DNA of 64,000 nt from Plazaster borealis (taxonomy: Eukaryota > Echinodermata > Asteroidea > Forcipulatida > Labidiasteridae): assembly GCA_021014325.1 (NCBI GenBank), contig CM037466.1, forward strand, positions 13,542,765 through 13,606,764. Reading direction: 5' to 3'. Both the position numbers and the translations under genes were made by a program. The notes beneath the pieces are model-generated. The model had not been told where the DNA came from. It did not search any database and worked only from the letters and a program-made list of their open reading frames with translations. Positions within the stretch are counted from its first letter, which is position 1. Every line of letters starts with the position of its first letter. Below, piece after piece: positions 27,301-39,300 of the stretch.

Positions 27301-30300
27301 TTTCAGTGGGTAAACTTGCAGCAGTGACGTGAGCTTTCAATTTCTGTTTTATGATTGGTCTGCTCCGAAGTGACATAGTTTGTCAGCTACACCATCAGCA
27401 GTTACTTTTGATTGTCTGCTGCTGCGTCCGTGTGTGCATAATGGTTGTACATGTCATGTTGTTTTATTCACATTGTACTGTGTATGTGTGTATATTTAAA
27501 CTACGATTCTCTGTCCGTGTGAATTTGATGCGAGGTCAAAGGTACATCTGGCAAGGAGGGCAAGGCCAGTATCTGGCATTATTCATGAGCCTCGGAAGTG
27601 TGACGTCAGTATTCAGGTTAGGTGCACCATTGATCCCTATTTTATTGTCAATATAATAGAGATCAATGGGGTGCACCCACAGAATTTTTTGTGGCTGCAC
27701 TACACTAAATAGGCAAAAATTCATTCGCCAAACGAACTCATCAATATTTGTAGGCCCACAATTACTTTTGACTAACTTTTGGGGTGATCATGCGATTAAT
27801 AGATTGTGTAATTATGACAAGAATATCACAACCTAGGGGTTCTTTGCTTCAACTTTTGAGGAGACTTCGATAACTTTAGGCCTTAAAGTTGGTCCTATTT
27901 TGGCTTGGGAAGTGGAGGGATATGCTTCATAAAACTGGCAGCAAGTCGGTTTGGGAAAATGCACATTGCATATCAAGGGGTCAATGCATATCATTATCAT
28001 AGATAGGCAGTTTTTTACTTTCATCTAAAAAAAGACGCGCGGAGAGGTGCATTTTTGACTTGAATTCTTTGCTACTAAAAACAAATTTTAAGTTTAAAAT
28101 AGTTATTAGCCGGTATCTAACTAAACCCAGTGGCAGTGCACTTATCGAAAAGGGTAGGGGTTCACCCTGGTGTTCCTGGTTTAATTCCTACCTCCATGGT
28201 TTGATTGCTGCATATTGCGCCAAAGCACCCTGTTAACCACAGCACCTATGTAAAGGAATAGGTCTCATACTTCAAAAACATAGCTCCACAATACGTTGCA
28301 GGAAAATACTGAATAATAAAGCGCCTTGAGCGTCACGAGTGACAGATATGTGCGCAATATAAGAAGCCACTATTATTATTATTATTATTGTCTACTCTGC
28401 CATAAAAGGTAATAATTAAAATATTAAGAGCATCTTAGGGTCGCTCTTTTACACTTGAAACTTGATTCCGTGATTTTTGGGGCACTGCGCCTAATAAACG
28501 GCGAGCGTCTAAATACAGGAAATTACGAAGCATTTAATTAAGTTTATTCAAGTGGTCCATATTTGACTTGTTCCCTTCAGTCAATGAACACTAAATTCTC
28601 ACTTTATAATATAGGAACCAGACTCTTTATCCTCCAGCCTCATTTTGGTTACATTGTTTTAAAAACAGAGATGGATAGAACATGTCTGCATTTTTTGTCC
28701 AAATGCCACAAAACTTTGCAAACATGTTTATTTTGACATAATCAATAATGTGATATTGGATTTCTTCTACGAGGGTCACCGTTGGGGCGCTATAATCATT
28801 GGTTTATCCCATTTTTTTTAACAGTTTTTTTTTTTCACTTAAAGGCACTGGACACTATTGGTAATTACTCAAAATAATTGTTAGCATAAAAACTTACTTG
28901 GTAACGATCAACGGAGAGCTGTTGATAGTATAAAACATTGTGAGAAAAGGCTCCCTCTGAAGTAACGTCGTTTTTGAGAAAAAAGTAATTTCTCAGTAAA
29001 ATATTTGAATTCATTTCGAGACCTCACGCATGAGGTCTCGAAATCAAGCATCTGAAAGCAGGGTGTTTTTTCTTCCATTATTATCTCGCAACTTCGACGA
29101 CCAATTGAGTTCAAATTTTCACAGGTTTGTTATTTTGTGCATATGTTGAGATACACCAAGTGAGAAGACTGGTCTTTGACAATTACCAAAGGTGTCCAGT
29201 GTCTTTAAAAATGGAGACTCCTACCATCTTTGGGGCCCCAGGGTGCAATGATGAGTCCTGATTGATGCATCTATATTATTTCTTGGCGGTTCTGAAAAAA
29301 ACTGGCGATGTAAACAAGTTTAATCCATTCACAGCAACTCAAAATGTATAGAAATGTTTGAAATAATGCTCGAGTCACGGGGCTCTGATGTAATGTTTTT
29401 TTTATGAAAAGAATCCTAACTCTATTGTCCCACTGGATTTACAGTGTTCATTTTGTTTATTGCTAGAGTCCCGAAGGCAACTCAATTCCATGTACACTGT
29501 ATAGAAATGTTTGAGATATTGCTTGAGTCACGGGGCTCTGATGTAATGTTTTTTTTATGAAAAGAATCCTAACTCTATTGTCCCACTTGATTTACAGTGT
29601 TCATTTTGTTTATTGCTAGAGTCCTGAAGGTCACTTGTTTTACTGCTTGCTCCATCCGGTTGAGCTTTGTTGTAAACTCAAAACGTCATACTGAAATATT
29701 TTGACTTTTACACAAAAAACCCCACTAACAATGTATTCATAAAATACCAATAAAATATCAAGGCCAATAGGACACTCAATTCTCACTTTGTAAAAAAGGA
29801 ACCAGACTGCTTTATCCTCCATCCTCATGTTGGTTACATTGTTTTGTACACAGAGGGAAACATGATTTCTGCATTTTTTGTCAAAATGCCACAAAACTCT
29901 GCAAACTTGTTTATTTTGACATAATCAATAAAGTGACATTGAAATTTATTAATGGGGTCACCATTGGGGCACTATTATCATTGGTTTATCCCATTTTTTA
30001 GAATACCTTTTTTTTTCACTTCAAAATCGATATTCCCGCCAACTGTGGGGTATCAGAGTGCAATGATGAGACCTGATTGATGCATCTATATTATGTCTTG
30101 GCCTGAAAAAGCTAGAAATTGGAATGTTAAAAAAGAAAAGAAATAAAAAGATATAGTTTGAACTAAGTACCGGTACGTCACCATGCACTCTTTTATTCAC
30201 ATAGTTTAATACACTGTAATGTATGTACTTGGGATCTAATGAGTGATGATGCATTTGTGGCGTGTCGTGGCCGAGCGAATAATAACACCGAACTCAAGCT

Positions 30301-33300
30301 CTGGTGTTTCTGATCAGCAGAGTGTGGGTTCGAATCCCAGTCGTGACACTTGTGTCCTTAAGCAAGACACTTAACCACATGCTTCGTCCTTCGAATGGGA
30401 CGTAAAGCCGTTGGTCCCGTGTGTTGTGTAATGCACGTAAAAGAACCCAGTGCACTTATCGTAAAGAGAAGGGGTTCGCCCCGGTCATCTTGGTCTGATC
30501 AGCAGCATATATTGCACCACAGCACCTTGTAAACCATTGCATGGTGCTTTAAATGAATAGGCCTCATACTTCAAACGTAGCTCCACATACCTTGCAGGAA
30601 AAAAAATTGTAGTCAAACAATGGTGCGCTTAGAAACATCCGTATTAAGCGCCTAATAAATGTTGTGTATTATTATTATTATTATTATTATTATGAAATCT
30701 AGTCCCGGGTGAGACACAAACTCAACATATAGGGTGGTGCTGAGAAAAACTGGTGATGTAACAAAGTTTAATCCATTCACTGCAACTCAATTCTATATAT
30801 AGAAATGTTTGTAATGCTTGAGTCACAGTGGTTCTGATGTAAAGGTGTTTTTTTTAAAACATAAGTTTGTTTCATGAAAAGAATCCTTACTCTATTGTCC
30901 CACTATAGAAATGGGTTACCGGATCTACAGGGTTCATGTTGTTTTTCCCAAGAGTCCCAAGGTCAGTCTTTTAGTGCTCACTCCACCTGAGTTGAGCTTT
31001 GTTGTAAACTAAAAACGTCATACTGAAATATTTTGCCAATTACACAAACAAAACTACAAACAAAGTAATCATGAAAAGTTTGTGCTGTATAAAATACTTT
31101 GAGAACTGTACATTTTTTATTTAGGAGGTTTGAAAGCAAAGTGGATCTGTCACAAATTTTTGTTGTTAACGATAAGTTGACTGTACTGTCATAGCAATGG
31201 GAGGTGGTTTAGCTTTGAGGTGCTTCAGGATGCTGTTCTGGGTGTGTAGTTTGGTACTGGTGTTCTCTCAAGACACCAATGGACCAACAGCAACTATAAA
31301 GATTCTACCTGAATACACAACGGAGCCTCGTGAAGGAGACAGTGTTACTCTGGATTGTGAGATATCATCAATCCAGCCACCTAATGATGTGATGTGGGTA
31401 AAAATGAACGAAATAAATGGGTTTCAAACATCAATCGTAGATACGAATGGTCTTACTACACATACTGACAATCGTACCTCTGAAAGTCCATTACATGCTG
31501 TCAATTCAACAGCATCTCTTTATTCACATAAGATAATCATAGATCCTGTCCAGCAATCAGATCAGGGATATTACAAGTGTTATGCACAACATTACCTTTC
31601 TGTTATCACCCAATCTACTGAAGTTTCTTTGCTTGTCCACCGCCCGGATGAGTTTCCAGTTTGTTTCCCTGCTGGTCCAGCTACAGTGACTATTGGCAGT
31701 AGTCTCTCATGCAAGACGTTATCAGACACAAGGACACCCACAGTGTTTGAAAAAGGATTGCCTAATGATGGGTGGGTAACAAGTCCCACAAATGGTGGAG
31801 GTAGTCCAGGACATGAACTCAACAAGACAGTAACTGACTCAGAACATGGCAAAACCTTTAACTGTTCTTCCACAAGTAAGGATGATTCAGCTACAAACCT
31901 AACATGTACTATTGGCCCTCTGACAGTTGTTTCTGTGAGTACCAAGGTCCCATCCACTCACGATCCATCAAATGAAGTGACAGACACAGCACCAACTGGG
32001 CAGCCCTCCACCTCCAAGGGTCAAAACAGCAGCTTGATCATTGCAGTTTTGATCGTCATCATTGTCATCAATCTTATCATCGTCATTCTTCTCTTCCTCT
32101 GTTGCCAATATGACCCAAGAAGTTGGCAGCAACTACAAGGCATTCTCAGAAGATCCTCAACACCCAGACAAGGAATTGATCGCCATGGTAATTGTACAGA
32201 GTCAGGCTATCAAATCCCTTCCGCAGTACCAAGAACAGCGACACCAGGCACCACGTCATCACCTCCTGAGACAGCTAGGCATGCCTATCAAAATGTGATT
32301 GCTTAACCTACTTCATCATCTAAGCAACCTAAAGATTCCTGCATGGAGATGAATCCTCCTGAATGTAAACCAGCCGTCTATTCTGAGTTGAAACTTTACA
32401 TTTTATTTTGCATGAAAAACTTAAAACTTTAAACAAAATGAAAGAAATTACGAACTAGGTAAAGAAAAAATATGTAAGCTTTTGTAGAAACAACTACTTT
32501 CATCAGATTAAATACAAAGAAGAAAACTTCAACCACGGTTTGTTTACACTCCAGCGCAGTCTAAGCCAAGGGTGGAAATAAGTCAATGCTTTGTTGTGAC
32601 AAAAAGCAAAGATCCCTATTCCAAACTTTTTAGTCATTTGGAGGACTTACAACTTTAAACAAATGAGAGAAAAGAATATAGCACTTTAAAACTAACTAGC
32701 TAAATAATGTACACAAACTAGTCTTTAAACAAAGACAGAATTAAACTCAACTTTTTATTCTCAACTACCAAGAATCACAAAAATATCTATTTTCATCATA
32801 AAGCCAATCCATTTTCATCACAAAGCCAATGTGGCAGGTGTAGAAATAGGCTACCTAGATAGATGGCGCTTTATAAATGCTTGATATTATTATTATTATT
32901 ATTAGAAAAAGCTAATGTTGATGTTGCGGTTAACTACTTTTCCACTGTTTATTTTCCCCCAGAAGCTCTTCTAGCAACCCCTTAGTTAATTTCTTAACAA
33001 TCCTTTGTACTAAACAGAGAACCCTCTCACATAGGGCAACAAAGAGATATTGTTGAGTTGCCCTCCAGCAAAAAATATTTCAGGGGGTCAGGATTTTTGT
33101 TTTTAATTCCTTGACTACCATTTCAAGATTGAAATGCAATTAAACTGATACCACATACCATGTTTTTTTTAAAGAAAATTATGTATTAGTTTGCATAAGT
33201 CCCTAAAGAATGAAAAGATATACTTGTATATATTCAACTTTATATCTTTTTATTACAAGTTTAAAGGGTCTGTATACGTTTGGTAATGACTCTGAAAATT

Positions 33301-36300
33301 CATGGCAATAAAAACTTACTTGGTAAGAAGTACAGCAGCTTTCGATAGTGTAATGCATTTTGAGAAATTGTTCACTTGGAAGTACTGCGGTTATGGAAAA
33401 ATATATCACTTTTTCCCCCATTTTTTTTAAATCTGAGACAGATTGTGTATTCCAATTGCAGATTATTCTTCCTGCCTGGACATAATCACTCCAGATTTGC
33501 GGCAATATCTCAAAAACGTTTTGAACCACCTTTTGAAATGAAATTTTCACAGGTTAGTTGAATGGTATACATCTACAACTATATAGGATTGATACATACA
33601 GTTGGTTCCAATTACCAAACGTATACAATCCCTTTAACAGGATTGATACATACAGTTGGTTCCAATTACCAAACGTATACAATCCCTTTAACATGTGAAG
33701 GGCCATTGGATTTGAAACTGTGTAGATTGAGTCATGGTTAATGAGAAGCTGGAAATTTCACGTTTTCATATGTGACTTTATTTGTTTAAAGTAAAATTTT
33801 ATTTTGTAAATTGTCTAAATGAATTGTATTGGTGATTTGTTTTCTCTTGAAAAATCTGTTCTATTAATCAAAGCATATGGCCAGGTTCTAAAAACGACCG
33901 TTTGATGACAGAAGCTGATGTATGGTACTCATGCTCAAAACAAGTGCTGGGTACCAGTGAATGCGTTTTCTTTTGTTGAAGTATAGATTTAAAAACGAGA
34001 ACATTTTTAATGTATACATGTGGGTTCACTCATATTGGTCTAAAAAAAAAATTTGTTCTATGACTTTTTTGATGACTGTATTTCAATCAATGGTTTTGTT
34101 TTTGGTCATTGCTTTATAATGAATAAAGTTATTTTTTGTTTTTGTTAATTGAGGAAACCTACAATTTGAGTCGCTGTCCTACTTCTTGCATTTCCTTGCG
34201 TCTTGAACCTATTTGATTGTTAGATTAATTGAGTGATTTTCCCAAGCGTTTACTTCCTATTGAGTTTATTCAAGTGGTCCATATTTACAGGTTACACCAT
34301 CTTCTTTGACATGGTCCCTTCAGTCAAGGCCAATAATGAACACTCAATTCTCACTCTATAAAAAGGGAACCAGACTTCTTTATACTCCAGCCTCATTTTG
34401 GTTACAATGAGAGGGTAAAATAAAATAATTTCTGCATTGTTTGTCCAAATGCCACAAAACTTCGCAAACTTGTCTAATTTGACATAATCAATAATGTGAC
34501 ATTGAACTTTTTCTACTGGGGTCACCGTTGGGGTGCTATAATCATTGGTTTATCCCATTTTGTAAAACAGTTTTTGTTTTTCGCTTAAAATCCATACTCC
34601 TACCAACTTTGGGGGCCCAGGGTGCAATGATGAGGCCCGATTGATGCATCTAATATTATTTTCATTCACCTAAAAAGTTAGAAATTGCCATGTTAAACAA
34701 AAATCAATTGATGACAAAAGTGATATAGTTTGAACCCCCTAAATAAGTCACCGTGCACTCCTTTATTCCCAAAGTTGAATACACATGTACCTGTGGATTC
34801 ATGAGTCATAATGTATTTATGCAATCTAGTTCTGGGTAGGGCATAACCTCTAAATATATGGTGTCACTGAGAAAAACTGGTGATGTTACAAAGTTGAACC
34901 CATTCACAGCAACTCAATTCCATATTTATATAGAAATCTTTGAAATTAATCCCTCAATGATTCACAGTGGTTCTGAGGTAATGTTTTTTTTACACAAGTT
35001 CATTTCATTAAAATTTCATGAAAAGAATCCTACCTCTATTGTCCCACTGGATACACAAGGTCATGTTGTTTATTGCTAATTTTTACCAAGGTACCAAGGT
35101 TGGTCTTTAACTAAGAGGGAAACAAAACGGCTGTTCTTTGATTACGTTCAACTCAACAAATGTCCATCATGACTTTTTCCTTGAAGAAAAATTAGTCAAA
35201 TTGGTTACGTCGTGAATCATCAAAGTTTAAAATCGCTAGATGTAAGCCGGAGGAAACCTGCTAACAAGGGTGCTTGCTACATGAACCAGAAAACACTGGG
35301 GTTAACCCCTTCTCTTCCACGATAACTGTTCTGAGTTCTTTTACATGCACTACCAATCTCCATCCCAAGAACAAAACAATTTTTGTAAAGTGTCTTTCTC
35401 AAGGACACAAATGTCAAGACCGGGATTCCAACCCACACTCTGCTGATCAGAAACACAAGAGTTTGAGTCCGGTGTTCTTAACCGCTCGGCCATAAACATG
35501 CCACTAGTTTAATGATGATTGAAGGTCCGTTATAGTCCAATCGATTTGACGTTATTCGCGTATCAAATACTAGCATTTCTCACCCCTACTGGATTGCAAC
35601 TATACATGAAGTGACCCCTGGCACAACGTGGCACGCACCTCCTCCCGTGTACATTTTGACTCCAAAAAGTGGCAAACAGAATATGATCGCACTCTGCTTT
35701 GTGCAAGGGATCAATAAACTAAAAAGCTTCATGTGGTGTGTCCCTCTCAGACTTCAATCCATGTTGCGCTTGCGCTTACAATTTTTAGTCTTAACTTGCA
35801 AATATCAAGCAGAGTAAAAACTCAAAAGTCTGCTGACTGGAAATTTATTTCTGTCTCTCTAAATCAACGAGATGTTTCAATTAGTTTAATAGATTGGTTT
35901 TTGTCAACATAATGCTGATTTAAAAGCAAAATTATCAATAAAGATATAATAAAGGTCACCAGTAAAAGTTTCAGTTGAATACAGTATCTACTTGTTGAGA
36001 TAACAGCAAAAAACTGTTACATTATTTTCATCAAGAACGTCAAATCCATCTTTGTTAATCGAAGTGACAGCGCATCTCTGAACGCAGCATTCACGAACGG
36101 ACACCACGGAAATTTGAATCACCAAAAGTCGCCTTTAGGTGATCTTTAAAGATTCAAATTTTTCGCAAACTTTCATCGATTTCTAATCAACAGTAGGCTT
36201 TCAGAATTTTTCCCACAGGTCATTCCTTTCTACTTATGATCCTTTCTACTTCTTTTTTATAGTTTTTTAAATAAGATATCGCCCAACTCACAAGGCCGGA

Positions 36301-39300
36301 CGGCCACTTCAAGGTGAGGGCTACACTGAACTGATTTGGGCTGACTACCAAATTCAACTGCCACCAAGGGCACGTTGCCACCTACTCCTGGGGCTGAAAC
36401 AGGGTTACCCCCCTTCACAGTCCATAAGAATGTAGGCATGGGTATCATCCACTAGGAGCCTAGCTGGAAGAGCAGATACACTACCTTCCCAACTACCTTC
36501 CTACCTTTAAATAAGATTATACTAACCCATTACCTGTGAGAATGACGGCAAGGCTTCAACCGGGCCTGAAGCATATTCCTGTTCCCACGAGTCTAGCTCT
36601 GTCTGTTGCTCCTCTGCTCTCACCGGCCTATCCCCACCAGGTCCTTGCCCCATGATCTCCTGCAGGATGTCCGGCGGAAGCTCCCTTAAGACACTTGGAT
36701 CATACCCAAGCCGTGAATGGTCTGTTCCAGATGATGAACTTGGTGGATGTGGGTCCTCCGTGGATTGGACCGTTCCATACGACGTGCTGGGTTGATCCCA
36801 TGTTGATGTTTCAGCTTTTTTGTTTATTTCTGAGCGTTGACTGGAAGATGTTTTCTCGGTGTGCTTTGGTTGAAGACGATTCGAATGACGGAAAGTATTA
36901 ATGGACTCCTGTTCGAAATCATCATCTTGGATCGATGAAGTTGATTTCGCTGCGGTGTTTTTTCCCGATGGACAGGACGTTAGGGTAGACTCAGTCATGG
37001 GGGGTCGGCTTGGCGGGACAAAGTTTTCACCGGCACTGGGCGTAACTGGTTCTACTCGGCGTTTGCTAAATGGAAAATTTAAAAAAATTAACATTGAATT
37101 ATGCTTCTCATCTGCATAAACTTGGCACATTCAGGCCTGGAATTTCATATTTGAGAGGGCAAGGCCATTTTCATTTTGCTGAGGGCACTTCCATTGAAAG
37201 ATCTATGGGAAACTTTTGAAGGGGCACCAAGGCCAAGACCAGGGGCCATGGTCTCCATGTAATTCCAGGCCTGCAAATTCAACACTGATCTTTAAAATAT
37301 ATGTGTTTTTAAATTTGAAAAAAGCAGCCATTAATTATTCCTCCTGCTGTCCAACTATTCTATATTATCCACTGTTTTGAATGATAACTTGCAATGATAG
37401 TTGCAATATGTCAGCCAGCAATGATATCATGTGGTGAGTGCATCTACCCAGTACACACAAGCCGAAACTAGGGTAAAATTGTAGGGGGGAACAAGGGAGG
37501 TGCACTGTTTTCCCTAGGAGGCACTTCAAGCCAATTAAAACTTTAGTTTACACTTCATTATCAGCCATGGCTTACGGCTCTGCGATTCACAACGAGTGCC
37601 TACTCGTATTTTCTCACAAGAGAACAACAAATCTCCATGCTTATTATGAGAACCTTTGTTGTCTTTCCTCTGTCAAGTCAGGGTTTCATTGTGGCAACGA
37701 TTTTTTTCAAAGGAAAATGATTACTCCGGAAGTTCAAAAAGGTTCCGAAAAATAATATCGCTTGTGGCATGAAAAATGTTTCAGAAGTGGTTAAGCTACT
37801 TTTGATTTTCTCACTTTAGCTTGAAGAAACACTCAGGTTTAACTCAAATAACCTGCCTGTTTAGTTTTTTTTAGTGCGAGGCCACATTTCATGAACCAAT
37901 TTCATTTCATTTCCTAGAAATTTCTTCTATCTTTGGATCTTATTCGTAAAGGTATTACACAGGATTAGTCAACCTGGCAAAATAGTCACAGAAAAATAAC
38001 AAACCTGTGAAAAATTTGGCTTAATCTGTTGTGTGAGTCAGGAAAAAATAGTGAAAAACTATGAACAATTTTCAGCCTTAAATTTGGTTGTAACAACCGA
38101 AATCAGCTGTTGCGGTTTTGTTTTAGGTTTTCAGATACAGTTTTCTCGAATATGACTTCATTTCAGAGGGAAATATTTCACACAAAAAATGGTTCTAGTT
38201 AGAACTTCATAATCAGTAAGCTTTCAGACTCAAAATAAATAATGATGTTTTTAATCCTTACCAATCCTGAATAATACCTTTGAGAAAATGATTGGTATAA
38301 TGTTTCTGATGCTCACCACACAGAGAGGTTTTTACTAAGAAACCCAAAGTACCTGTTCTGATGCTTACTGCGTGCTTGATACGCTCTCTCAATATTCTTC
38401 CTGATACTTGGAGGGAGAGCAGCAAGAACTGAAGGGTCCAGTTGAGATGGAGACGGGAGACAGAACTCCTCCTGGTCCTCTCTTGATGCTCCCCTCCGTG
38501 ATGGCGTCGCAACGTCAGGCTCCAGGGATGGGAGAGGAGGCAGAGGGGTTGGCTTGAGGTGCTCGAAGCCCAGCTCTACGTTTCCTTGTGTGGATGCTTT
38601 GGATTTCTGCCATGAGTGGATGAGAAGTCATAAAGACAACTTTTCCAGAACAAGATCTACATCACCATGACAACTGATGGACCGATTTTGTACAAAAAGG
38701 ATGCTGGCATAGTTTTGTCCTGCCCCCTCCCGACTAAATCACCGACCCCTGTTGATTGATACCCCTTTCTAGGATGTGTGGCATGGTCCAGCTTAGGATA
38801 TCATGGCATATGAGCTGACCAGTGTGTACGATGTGGTTAAGATAATAGAAATATTAAAATATGTCAGCAAGGTTCAGATTTAACATAAATCTTCGACCGA
38901 GACGTACACCGGAAAACACAAACTATAATTCACCTGTTTCGATATGAAGTTAAGTAATGTTCTTGAAGTCTTCTTCTCGATCAGCACTCGGTCCTTGGTT
39001 CGTTCTGTGGGCTTTGAGACAGCCTCGACAGTCTTGGGTAGAGGTTTGACGAAGTCAAGCAGAGATTTGTTACTGGATGCAGCTGAGCTGGTTGACGCCC
39101 CTGCAGCGCACAGTCGGCTGATTTGTATACCGACCTATAGAACAAGATTTATCATAACAGGCTTTTGTAAGAGGCTCTTCTACCTACTGCTGCTGTTCAT
39201 TTGACCTTTCCTGAAACATCTCAACTCCTTAGGAGTATGCAGCCCCAGGTCAGGACCATACATAGGGGAAAAGAACAATGAATGCCAATGAAATGACGTA

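Larger units (their letters stand above)
24331..28838 (+). other. D-E intergenic region, first part
   Basis: No gene seen. 24410-26225 matches 32545-34250 in blocks (for example GTGTAGATTGAGTCATGG and CTAAAAACGACCGTTTGATG), with about 750 bp around 25260-26020 present only here. A GGCC-ended MITE, a near-perfect hairpin (27621) and a partial SINE (28125) follow. I recognise nothing in 26570-27600 or 27680-28120. Bases 28560-28700 match the spacer block with CTTTATCCTCCAGCCTCATT. Confidence 0.6.
10330..36533 (-). other. REV1 intron 11 (26 kb), host of the receptor array
   Basis: Phase-0 intron between SFSQ (exon 11) and IDPT (exon 12); donor GTAATG, acceptor TTTGTCAG. By far the longest REV1 intron. 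It contains five intronless genes on the opposite strand, remnants of their duplication unit, and several MITEs and SINEs. Confidence 0.88.
32397..36533 (+). other. flank beyond gene E, no gene seen
   Basis: 32545-34250 is the duplicate of the D downstream region, interrupted by a family-2 MITE (33261-33691). 34280-35110 repeats spacer blocks (CTTCTTTGACATGGTCCCTT; GTGATGTTACAAAGTTGAAC). A SINE (35230-35507) and two dispersed repeats (35886-36165, 36280-36500) fill the rest; 35510-35880 shows nothing recognisable. Confidence 0.6.
37066..38352 (-). other. REV1 intron 10
   Basis: Contains a 146-bp inverted-repeat element (37130-37275) and a repeat shared with 52378-52665. Nothing recognised in 37276-37950. 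Confidence 0.65.

Noticed and set aside
12233..32306. Reading the receptor cluster as a prokaryote-type defence island
   Set aside because: The window is eukaryotic: spliced genes, SINEs, LINE tails, signal peptides with Ig domains. No bacterial gene is present.
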